A DNA stretch of 12,425 bases from Prevotella sp. UBA6387 (GTDB taxonomy: Bacteria; Bacteroidota; Bacteroidia; Bacteroidales; Bacteroidaceae). The notes beneath the pieces are model-generated. The model was not told where the DNA came from. It saw nothing but the letters and a program-made list of their open reading frames with translations, and made no database searches. Shown here in pieces: positions 7,341 through 12,425 of the stretch (position 1 is its first letter; every line of letters begins with the position of its first letter). Location: positions 1 to 12,425 of the forward strand of contig DJQL01000093.1 of assembly GCA_002437565.1 (NCBI GenBank), given 5' to 3'. A program made the position numbers and the translations under genes.

Positions 7341-7751
7341 ATGAGAAAAATAATATTGCTGCCCCTTGCGGCCATGACACTTTTGGCATCATGCCAGAAG
7401 AGCGAAGACGAGAAGGCCGCGCCACTGATGAGCAAGATAGACTCGCTCTACAAAGCCGGGAACTACCAAGCCACGCTCAACGCCATCACCCAGCTGCGCG
7501 CCAACCACCCAAAAGCGGTGGAGAGCCGCAAGAGGGCACTAAAAATATGGCAAGGCGCGTCGCTCAAAATGGCACAGGCAGACATAGGTCGCACCGACTC
7601 TGCATTGCAAGCCACGATAGCCCAATATGGAGCGGAAAAAGACTTGTATAAGAAAAACATGCTCCGCGTGAAGCGCGACTCACTGCAAGTGCGCTACGAT
7701 GCCCTTTGCGGCACAGTAAGGGTGATACACAGAAGACAAGCCGAAGACTGA
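7341..7751 (+). CDS. Small lipoprotein, function unknown
   Basis: The 136-residue protein begins with a type II signal peptide (MRKIILLPLAAMTLLASC) whose lipobox LASC places the lipidated cysteine at residue 18. After cleavage the cysteine is followed by Gln-Lys-Ser-Glu-Asp, and acidic residues there favour surface export in some Bacteroidetes (inference). The mature part is helical and charged. Residues about 31-65 (IDSLYKAGNYQATLNAITQL) look like one TPR-type helical hairpin. I chose ATG 7341 over an in-frame TTG at 7335 because it gives a cleaner signal peptide. The gene follows tatC by 58 nt, probably in the same transcript. I do not recognise a specific family. Confidence 0.8.
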   Translation: MRKIILLPLAAMTLLASCQKSEDEKAAPLMSKIDSLYKAGNYQATLNAITQLRANHPKAVESRKRALKIWQGASLKMAQADIGRTDSALQATIAQYGAEKDLYKKNMLRVKRDSLQVRYDALCGTVRVIHRRQAED

Positions 7752-7759
7752 GACGAAGC

Positions 7760-7788
7760 GGCGAAAAAGAAAAAACGCGTTTTCTGCC
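7760..7788 (+). terminator. Weak hairpin after the lipoprotein gene
   Basis: GGCGAAAA at 7760-7767 can pair with TTTTC-T-GCC at 7780-7788, giving eight pairs with one bulged T and a 12-base loop. A T-rich run follows only after about 11 bases (from 7799). This is a marginal terminator candidate between two transcription units. Confidence 0.25.
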
Positions 7789-7816
7789 ATACACTCTTAT
7801 TTTTTTAGTAACTTTG
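7782..7816 (+). promoter_or_regulatory. Bacteroidetes-type promoter of the DUF1599 operon
   Basis: TAACTTTG at 7809-7816 exactly matches the -7 consensus TAnnTTTG and is identical to the box upstream of the flavodiiron gene. The -33 element is weak: TTCTG near 7782-7786, about 22 bases upstream. Transcription would start near 7823. AAGGAAG at 7824-7830 then serves as ribosome site eight bases before the ATG, leaving a very short leader. Confidence 0.6.
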
Positions 7817-7838
7817 CAGTCTAAAGGAAGATACCATC

Positions 7839-8378
7839 ATGGCAGAACACGATACAAACCAAGAGTTCAAGGAGACCTTAAACGAGTGCCGCGACATTTT
7901 CGCCAAGAAGCTCCACGACTACGGAGCCTCATGGCGCATACTCCGCCCATCATCGCTCACCGACCAAATCTTCATCAAGGCCCGCCGCATACGCGACCTT
8001 GAAACCATTGGCAAGGCGATGGTCAATGAAGGCATACGCCCTGAATTCATTGGCTTGGTCAACTATGGCATCATTGGCTTGATACAGCTCGCCCACCCCT
8101 CGGTGCTAACCCCCGACATGAGCGCGGCAGAAGCGCTGACACTCTACGATGGCATCGCCAACGAGGCTTTCGAGTTGATGGCGAGGAAGAACCACGACTA
8201 CGGAGAGGCGTGGCGAGAGATGCGCGTGAGCAGCTATACAGACTTCATCCTCACGAAGATAGCCCGCATCAAGCAGCTTGAGGACATAGCCGGAAAAGCA
8301 TTGATATCGGAGGGCGTGGAGTCCAACTTGCTCGACATCATCAATTATTCCGTTTTCGGGGCAATACGCTTAAAATAA
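7839..8378 (+). CDS. DUF1599 protein with two tandem repeats
   Basis: The 179-residue, largely helical, cytoplasmic protein matches the DUF1599 pattern. That family has been linked by comparative genomics to nucleotide or base modification, but no reaction is established to my knowledge. The sequence is an internal duplication. Residues 21-84 and 114-178 align with one gap, sharing HDYG-x(2)-WR (26-33 and 119-126), S-x-TD-x-I, RI-x(2)-LE-x-I (50-57 and 142-150), EG and NY. The repeated His-Asp-Tyr and Asn-Tyr residues are likely functional, perhaps at a shared ligand or metal site (inference). It has its own promoter and a good ribosome site. Its stop overlaps the next start (TAATG), so its product is probably made together with the DoxX-like protein. 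Confidence 0.85.
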   Translation: MAEHDTNQEFKETLNECRDIFAKKLHDYGASWRILRPSSLTDQIFIKARRIRDLETIGKAMVNEGIRPEFIGLVNYGIIGLIQLAHPSVLTPDMSAAEALTLYDGIANEAFELMARKNHDYGEAWREMRVSSYTDFILTKIARIKQLEDIAGKALISEGVESNLLDIINYSVFGAIRLK

Positions 8379-9691
8379 TGGCAACGGTCAGCACACAGCA
8401 TGGTTTTGGCAAGGTCAAGGCGATAGCCCTGGCCGTGATGGTGAACGCCTGTCGTTTTCTTCTCGGCGCCACATTCGTGTTTTCCGGCTTTGCCAAGGCC
8501 ATAGACCCAATAGGCACCCAATACAAGCTTCAAGATTATCTATCGGCCATAGGCATCGGCGATCTCGTGCCCGACATCGGCACGCTTCTCGCGTCGGTGG
8601 CGTTGTCCACGCTGGAGTTCTGCCTCGGCGTGTTCGTCTTGTTCGCCATACGCCGCCATCTCGTGTCGAAGATGATCGTGGCTTTCATGGTCGTGATGAC
8701 ACTCATCACGGTGTGGATAGCACTGTTCAACCCAGTGAAAGACTGCGGTTGCTTCGGCGACGCCTTGCACCTGACCAACGTGCAGACACTGCTCAAGAAC
8801 ATAGTGCTCCTTGCGGCAGCCATAGTCTTGGCTTGGCAACCGCTTCAGATGTACCGTTTCCTATCTCGCTCCACGCAGTGGATAGCCATCAACTACACCA
8901 TACTCTTCGTGTTGTTGCTCAGTGCACATTGCCTATACCACCTTCCGCTGATCGACTTCCGCCCATACCATATCGGCATGAACATAAAGAAGGGAATGGA
9001 AATCCCGGCGGGAGCCCAGCAGCCACAGTTTGAAACGACTTTCATACTCCAGAAAAACGGTATCAAGAAAGAGTTCACGCTCGACAACTATCCCGACTCG
9101 TCATGGCAGTTCGTGGACTCCAAGACCGTGCAGACAAAGGAAGGCTACGTGCCGCCAATCCACGACTTCTCGATACAAAAGCCCAATGGCGATGACATCA
9201 CCGACAGCGTGCTCACGGCCAAGGGATATGTCTTCCTTCTCGTTTCGCCACACCTTGAGCAAGCCGACGACACAAACTTTGGCGACATAGACCAACTCTA
9301 CGAATATTGCCAAGAGCAGAAAATACCGTTCTATTGCCTTACCGCATCAGAAAGGAAAGACATAGACCACTGGGCCGACATCACTGGTGCGGAATACCCA
9401 TTCTGCTTCACCGATGAGACCACGCTCAAGACCATCATACGCAGCAACCCAGGATTGCTGCTGCTGAAAGACGGGACGATAATACGAAAGTGGAGCCACA
9501 ACGACTTGCCATCGAGCGCAAGCCTTAACGCCCCACTGCCGAAACTCGACATTGGAGCCATGCCGTCGACCAGTCTCGGCAAGACCATAATGAAAGTCGT
9601 GCTCTTGTTCTTCATACCGCTGATCCTGCTTGTCTTGGCAGACCGCACGTGGACTTGGACAAAGTACCTACGGAGGAAGCGGCGAAACTGA
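8378..9691 (+). CDS. DoxX/MauE-like membrane protein fused to a thioredoxin-like domain
   Basis: This 437-residue inner-membrane protein has a DoxX/MauE-like helical bundle (predicted helices about 14-38, 66-90, 97-118, 138-156, 167-187). It carries a DCGCFGD motif (C123, C125) after the third helix, as in MauE/DoxX relatives linked to thiol redox. A soluble segment (about 195-400) follows. Its later part (282-375) has a thioredoxin-like run: strand YVFLLVS, a helix, strand IPFYCLTA, and NPGLLLLKDGTIIRKW, where the proline precedes a strand as in thioredoxins. The usual CXXC is missing; SPHLEQ stands in its place. A final helix (403-421) and a basic tail re-anchor it. A redox or scaffolding role in the envelope is inferred. 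ATG 8378 shares a base with the upstream stop. Confidence 0.82.
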   Translation: MATVSTQHGFGKVKAIALAVMVNACRFLLGATFVFSGFAKAIDPIGTQYKLQDYLSAIGIGDLVPDIGTLLASVALSTLEFCLGVFVLFAIRRHLVSKMIVAFMVVMTLITVWIALFNPVKDCGCFGDALHLTNVQTLLKNIVLLAAAIVLAWQPLQMYRFLSRSTQWIAINYTILFVLLLSAHCLYHLPLIDFRPYHIGMNIKKGMEIPAGAQQPQFETTFILQKNGIKKEFTLDNYPDSSWQFVDSKTVQTKEGYVPPIHDFSIQKPNGDDITDSVLTAKGYVFLLVSPHLEQADDTNFGDIDQLYEYCQEQKIPFYCLTASERKDIDHWADITGAEYPFCFTDETTLKTIIRSNPGLLLLKDGTIIRKWSHNDLPSSASLNAPLPKLDIGAMPSTSLGKTIMKVVLLFFIPLILLVLADRTWTWTKYLRRKRRN

Positions 9692-9728
9692 CAGCTCATT
9701 TTATTTTTTAATATTAATATTAATCATC
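9692..9728 (+). promoter_or_regulatory. A/T-rich leader of tpiA with a hexamer repeat
   Basis: The 37-base gap before tpiA is almost all A and T. It includes a short tandem repeat (TAATAT twice plus TAAT, 9709-9724), part of which is palindromic (ATTAATATTAAT). It has no clear TAnnTTTG box and no Shine-Dalgarno. Unstructured A/T-rich leaders favour translation in Bacteroidetes, which suits a glycolytic gene. A promoter inside the preceding gene is possible but not seen. Confidence 0.4.
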
Positions 9729-10490
9729 ATGAGAAAGAAAATTGTAGCAGGCAACTGGAAAATGAACGAGAACCTGCAAGAGGGCGTTGCCCTGGCAAAG
9801 GAAATCAACGAGACACTGAAGGCTGACAAGCCAAACTGCGGTGTCATCATCTGCACACCTTTCATTCACCTGGCAAGCGTGGCCCAGGTCCTCGACCAGG
9901 ATGTCGTGGCTCTCGGTGCCGAGAACTGCGCCGACAAGGAGAAGGGTGCATACACGGGTGAAGTGAGCGCCTCCATGGTCAAGTCTACCGGTGCCCAGTA
10001 TGTCATCCTCGGTCACTCTGAGCGTCGCCAGTACTATCACGAGACAGCCGAGATCCTGAAAGAAAAGGTCCAGCTCGCCCTTGCCAACGGCTTGAAGGTT
10101 ATCTTCTGCTGCGGCGAGACATTGGAGGAGCGCGAGGCCAACAAGCAGAACGAGGTCGTGAAGGCTGAGCTCGACGGCAGCGTGTTCAACCTCACCGCTG
10201 ATGAGTGGAAGAACATCGTGCTGGCTTATGAGCCAATCTGGGCTATCGGCACAGGCAAGACCGCCACATCCGACCAGGCCGAGGAGATGCTCGCTTACAT
10301 CCGCTCTATCGTAGCCGAGAAGTATGGCAAGGAAGCAGCTGAGGACACCACTATCCTCTACGGTGGCAGCTGCAAGCCAAGCAACGCTCCTGAGCTCTTC
10401 GCAAAGCCCGACATCGACGGTGGCTTGATTGGTGGCGCTTCGCTGAAGGCAGCCGACTTCAAGGGCATCATCGACGCTTGGAAGAAATAA
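9729..10490 (+). CDS. tpiA: Triosephosphate isomerase
   Basis: This cytoplasmic TIM-barrel enzyme interconverts dihydroxyacetone phosphate and glyceraldehyde 3-phosphate in glycolysis and gluconeogenesis. The 253 residues are the normal length. Catalytic residues are all present: N9 and K11 (GNWKMN), H96 (GHSERR), E168 (YEPIWAIGTGK, with flexible loop 6 at 169-179), plus the phosphate-binding YGGS (211-214) and GGLIGGASL (231-239). The true start is the ATG at 9729. An in-frame ATG at 9630 lies inside the preceding gene and would add 33 residues absent from the family. Codon choice leans to GGT, GCT and CTC more than in neighbouring genes, as expected for a highly expressed gene. A strong hairpin follows. 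Confidence 0.98.
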   Translation: MRKKIVAGNWKMNENLQEGVALAKEINETLKADKPNCGVIICTPFIHLASVAQVLDQDVVALGAENCADKEKGAYTGEVSASMVKSTGAQYVILGHSERRQYYHETAEILKEKVQLALANGLKVIFCCGETLEEREANKQNEVVKAELDGSVFNLTADEWKNIVLAYEPIWAIGTGKTATSDQAEEMLAYIRSIVAEKYGKEAAEDTTILYGGSCKPSNAPELFAKPDIDGGLIGGASLKAADFKGIIDAWKK

Positions 10491-10494
10491 TAAG

Positions 10495-10502
10495 CAAAGT
10501 TA
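10495..10502 (-). promoter_or_regulatory. Possible antisense -7 box at the end of tpiA
   Basis: On the minus strand, bases 10502 to 10495 read TAACTTTG, the same -7 box as the two + strand promoters. The nearest minus-strand TTTG (10520-10517) leaves only a 14-base spacer, too short for a standard promoter. It would fire antisense to tpiA. This is likely chance, but worth recording. Confidence 0.2.
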
Positions 10503-10520
10503 ACGTTTAGCTAATACAAA

Positions 10521-10559
10521 CCGATGATGTCGTGGGAAACGTCTCCCCGACATCATCGG
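10521..10559 (+). terminator. Strong hairpin downstream of tpiA
   Basis: CCGATGATGTCG (10521-10532) and CGACATCATCGG (10548-10559) pair perfectly over 12 bp. Past one bulged T, GGGA and TCCC add four more pairs around a six-base loop. It sits 31 bases after the tpiA stop, as expected of a terminator or 3'-end protector. The following bases (CATTATACTT) hold only short T-runs, so termination may be partial. Confidence 0.7.
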
Positions 10560-10569
10560 CATTATACTT

Positions 10570-10601
10570 AAAAAGGAGGAGCACCACGCATATCCTCTTT
10601 T
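10570..10601 (+). terminator. Second, weaker hairpin ending in T-run
   Basis: AAAA-G-GAGGA (10571-10580) can pair with TCCTC-TTTT (10593-10601) with one bulged G and a 12-base loop. The 3' arm itself supplies the T-run. It could back up the stronger hairpin just upstream. A GGAGGA stretch also lies here but is about 55 bases from the next start, too far to serve it. Confidence 0.3.
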
Positions 10602-10634
10602 CCGTTGTAGCATAACAAAAACGATTTTAAATTA

Positions 10635-11432
10635 ATGAGGAGATTCGTTTTTCTTTTTTTGTCTATCATGAGTGTCGCAGTATCGGCCAAGGCTCAGACC
10701 TTCACGCAGCACTTGCAGCAGAACCAAGCGGGCAAGGGCAAAGTCTCCATATCGCAAAGTCGGGAAATCGACGCGCTTGTCAACGGCACAATCACACGGC
10801 AAAGCGTGCCTGTGGCGGAGGCACAGAAGCAGACCATAAAGAAAAACATCAGCACCACCGCAAAAACAGCGGCCAACGCCAACAGTGCCACAAAAGACGA
10901 CAGCCTTGAGAAAGCTCGCGCGCGTGAGCAGGAAGAGAAACTCAAAGCACAAAAGGCCAAGCGGAATGCCGTGGACGAGGCCCTGGCGTTGCAAAGACGC
11001 ATAGCGGAAAAGGCAGCCGAGGAAAAACGAAGGGAGGCTGAGGAAAAACGGCAAATTGCCGAGACAAAGAAGCAAGCGACGGAAAAAAGCGCCAGCGCGG
11101 AGGAAGAGGCCGAGGCAGAACTGCACATTCCTACCATTGACATGCGCAAGAAGGTCATGCGTGGGGCGCGCAAGGTGACAGGCTATCGAGTGCAAGCCTT
11201 CGCCGGCGGAAACACTCGCGCCGACAAGACCAAGGCTCAACAGGCTGGAAACGACATAAAGATGCGATTCCCCGACCAACCCATTTACGTGCATTTCTAT
11301 TCACCACGCTGGATTTGCCGAGTGGGAAACTACCGCTCGCTCAATGAGGCGAGACATATGCTCAAAGCCATCAAAGGCATGGGCTACAAGGCTGCGGTCA
11401 TAGTGAAAGGACAAATAACCGTGTTCGATTGA
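10635..11432 (+). CDS. Periplasmic SPOR-domain protein
   Basis: The 265-residue secreted protein has a Sec signal peptide (1-20, cut after AKA), a Ser/Thr/Ala/Lys-rich linker, a long charged Lys/Glu/Ala helix likely to form a coiled coil (about 88-162), and a C-terminal SPOR domain (about 181-260; YRVQAFAGG, then VHFYSPRWICRVGNY and GYKAAVIV). SPOR domains bind peptidoglycan lacking stem peptides, usually at division sites, so a role in cell-wall remodelling or division is inferred. No lipobox or second membrane helix is seen. No TAnnTTTG promoter is visible in the 143-base gap upstream, and the leader before the ATG is A/T-rich without a Shine-Dalgarno. Confidence 0.9.
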   Translation: MRRFVFLFLSIMSVAVSAKAQTFTQHLQQNQAGKGKVSISQSREIDALVNGTITRQSVPVAEAQKQTIKKNISTTAKTAANANSATKDDSLEKARAREQEEKLKAQKAKRNAVDEALALQRRIAEKAAEEKRREAEEKRQIAETKKQATEKSASAEEEAEAELHIPTIDMRKKVMRGARKVTGYRVQAFAGGNTRADKTKAQQAGNDIKMRFPDQPIYVHFYSPRWICRVGNYRSLNEARHMLKAIKGMGYKAAVIVKGQITVFD

Positions 11433-11506
11433 TTCGGTTCACTTTCTTAAATAATGCACTTCTTCCATAAAGACGCATTTACACATCATACTATATATAC
11501 TTTAAA

Positions 11507-12100
11507 ATGAATCCAGAGACAGAATTCCGTGATGGACTCGACGAGCTTGCCACACACTATAAGGCGATACTATCACTCCTGGGCGAGGATCCTGAACGCG
11601 AGGGACTGCAAAAGACTCCATTGCGCGTGGCAAAGGCAATGCAAATCCTCACGCGCGGTTACACTCAAGACCCACACAAGGTGCTCACCGACGCGCTTTT
11701 CGAGGAGAAATACGACCAGATGGTGATAGTCAAGGACATCGACTTCTTCTCAATGTGCGAGCACCACATGCTGCCTTTCTACGGCAAGGCTCACGTGGCT
11801 TATATCCCCAATGGACACATAACGGGACTCAGCAAGATAGCGAGGGTCATCGACATCTTCTCGCACAGGCTTCAGGTGCAGGAGCGTCTCACGGAGCAGA
11901 TAATGAATTGCATAAACGACACCCTCAAGCCACAGGGCGTGATGGTGGTCATCGAGGCGCGCCATATGTGCATGCAGATGCGTGGCGTGGAAAAGCAAAA
12001 CAGCGTCACCACGACATCCGCCTATAGCGGGGTGTTCGAATCGATGAAGGTGCGCGAGGAGTTCATGAGCCTTCTTAGAGGTGAAGCAAAACGAATATGA
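11507..12100 (+). CDS. folE: GTP cyclohydrolase I
   Basis: FolE opens GTP to 7,8-dihydroneopterin triphosphate, the first step of tetrahydrofolate synthesis and also an entry to queuosine/preQ0. The 197 residues show the type I enzyme. Zinc ligands are C84 and H87 (SMCEHHMLPF) and C155 (ARHMCMQMRG), and catalytic-site residues include H86 and H153. Family blocks GKAHVAYIP (93-101), GLSKIARV (107-114) and the QERLTEQI helix (125-132) are all intact. The 74-base gap upstream is A/T-rich. TACTTTAA near the start is a poor -7 match, so I call no promoter. The stop overlaps the exonuclease start, so the two are co-translated. Confidence 0.97.
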   Translation: MNPETEFRDGLDELATHYKAILSLLGEDPEREGLQKTPLRVAKAMQILTRGYTQDPHKVLTDALFEEKYDQMVIVKDIDFFSMCEHHMLPFYGKAHVAYIPNGHITGLSKIARVIDIFSHRLQVQERLTEQIMNCINDTLKPQGVMVVIEARHMCMQMRGVEKQNSVTTTSAYSGVFESMKVREEFMSLLRGEAKRI

Positions 12101-12425
12101 TGAAATTTATATCATGGAATGTCAATGGCCTGCGCGCTTGCGTCAAGCCGAAGACCGACGACGAGGGCAACATAAAGAGCAAGGGGTTTGAGGCTTACTT
12201 CAAGGAACTTGACGCAGACTTTTTCTGCCTTCAGGAAACCAAGATGCAAGAGGGACAACTCGACTTGCAGTTTGATGGCTATCAGTCGTATTGGAACTAT
12301 GCCGAGCGCAAGGGCTACAGCGGCACGGCAATCTACACACGCCATACTCCGCTGAACGTCAGCTATGGCATCGGCATTGAAGAGCATGACCACGAGGGAC
12401 GAGTGGTGACACTGGAAATGCCCGA
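12097..12425 (+). CDS. xth: Exonuclease III, ExoA/APE1 type (3' end outside window)
   Basis: This is the N-terminal part (109 complete codons) of an AP endonuclease and 3'-5' exonuclease for base-excision repair. Active-site blocks of the family are seen: SWNVNGLRA (6-14), LQETK with the metal-binding E47 (45-49), KGYSGTAIYTR (72-82) and YGIGIEEHDHEGRV (90-103). The last block closely resembles human APE1 and ExoA-type bacterial enzymes rather than E. coli Xth. Start ATG 12097 gives MMKFISWN and overlaps the folE stop by four bases. ATG 12100 is an equally good alternative one codon later. The gene runs off the window, so the catalytic His/Asp end is not visible. Confidence 0.95.
   Translation, partial: MMKFISWNVNGLRACVKPKTDDEGNIKSKGFEAYFKELDADFFCLQETKMQEGQLDLQFDGYQSYWNYAERKGYSGTAIYTRHTPLNVSYGIGIEEHDHEGRVVTLEMP

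Noticed and set aside
9630..9728. Longer start for tpiA
   Set aside because: It would add 33 residues encoded by the end of the membrane-protein gene in another frame. The family begins at MRKKIVAGNWKMN.
10632..11294. Minus-strand frame of 220 codons with hydrophobic stretches
   Set aside because: It is antisense to the SPOR gene. The Leu/Cys/Phe-rich product is what the reverse complement of Lys/Glu/Ala-rich coding gives, not a real membrane protein.
11433..11506. Promoter for folE in the upstream gap
   Set aside because: TACTTTAA near the start only partly matches TAnnTTTG, and no TTTG lies at the right distance.
1..12425. CRISPR array, tRNA, insertion sequence or integrase
   Set aside because: No regularly spaced repeats, cloverleaf-like sequence, transposase or recombinase motif, or flanking terminal repeats were found.

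Overview
The window looks like a Bacteroidales chromosome, most likely Prevotellaceae (inference). The evidence is two good matches to the Bacteroidetes -7 promoter element TAnnTTTG (both read TAACTTTG), a Bacteroidetes-style lipoprotein signal, and a run of genes whose products have the character of the Bacteroidales core set: TatA, TatC, a DUF1599 protein, a DoxX/MauE-like membrane protein, TpiA, a SPOR protein, FolE and ExoA-type exonuclease III. Every convincing gene is on the + strand.

Region 1 (1-4859) is a defence-type module. It holds the 3' part of an McrB-like AAA+ GTPase (5' end outside the window), a 706-residue McrC/LlaJI-like PD-(D/E)XK nuclease whose start codon overlaps the McrB stop by one base, and a 561-residue DEAH superfamily 2 helicase whose start lies 41 nt inside the nuclease gene. 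The overlaps suggest one translationally coupled operon. Two parts are not those of a plain McrBC pair: the helicase, and an unassigned C-terminal domain of about 120 residues on the nuclease. This is the best candidate for an under-described system in the window. Its specificity domain and any methyltransferase partner would lie upstream, out of view.

Region 2 (4860-5046) joins the accessory and core parts. Base composition jumps from about 28% GC at the end of the helicase to about 60% GC in a short non-coding patch. A perfect 13-bp palindrome follows, overlapping the upstream element of a Bacteroidetes promoter.

Region 3 (5047-7751) holds a flavodiiron protein (oxygen or NO detoxification, fitting an anaerobe), then tatA, tatC and a small lipoprotein gene. 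A perfect 12-bp hairpin near the 3' end of tatA, ten bases before the tatC start, may set the TatA:TatC ratio.

Region 4 (7752-10634) has its own promoter, then the DUF1599 gene and a DoxX/thioredoxin-like gene joined by a TAATG overlap, then tpiA, which ends in a strong hairpin.

Region 5 (10635-12425) has a periplasmic SPOR-domain protein, folE, and the 5' part of an ExoA-type exonuclease III gene overlapping folE by four bases. No tRNA, rRNA, insertion sequence, integrase or CRISPR array was seen.
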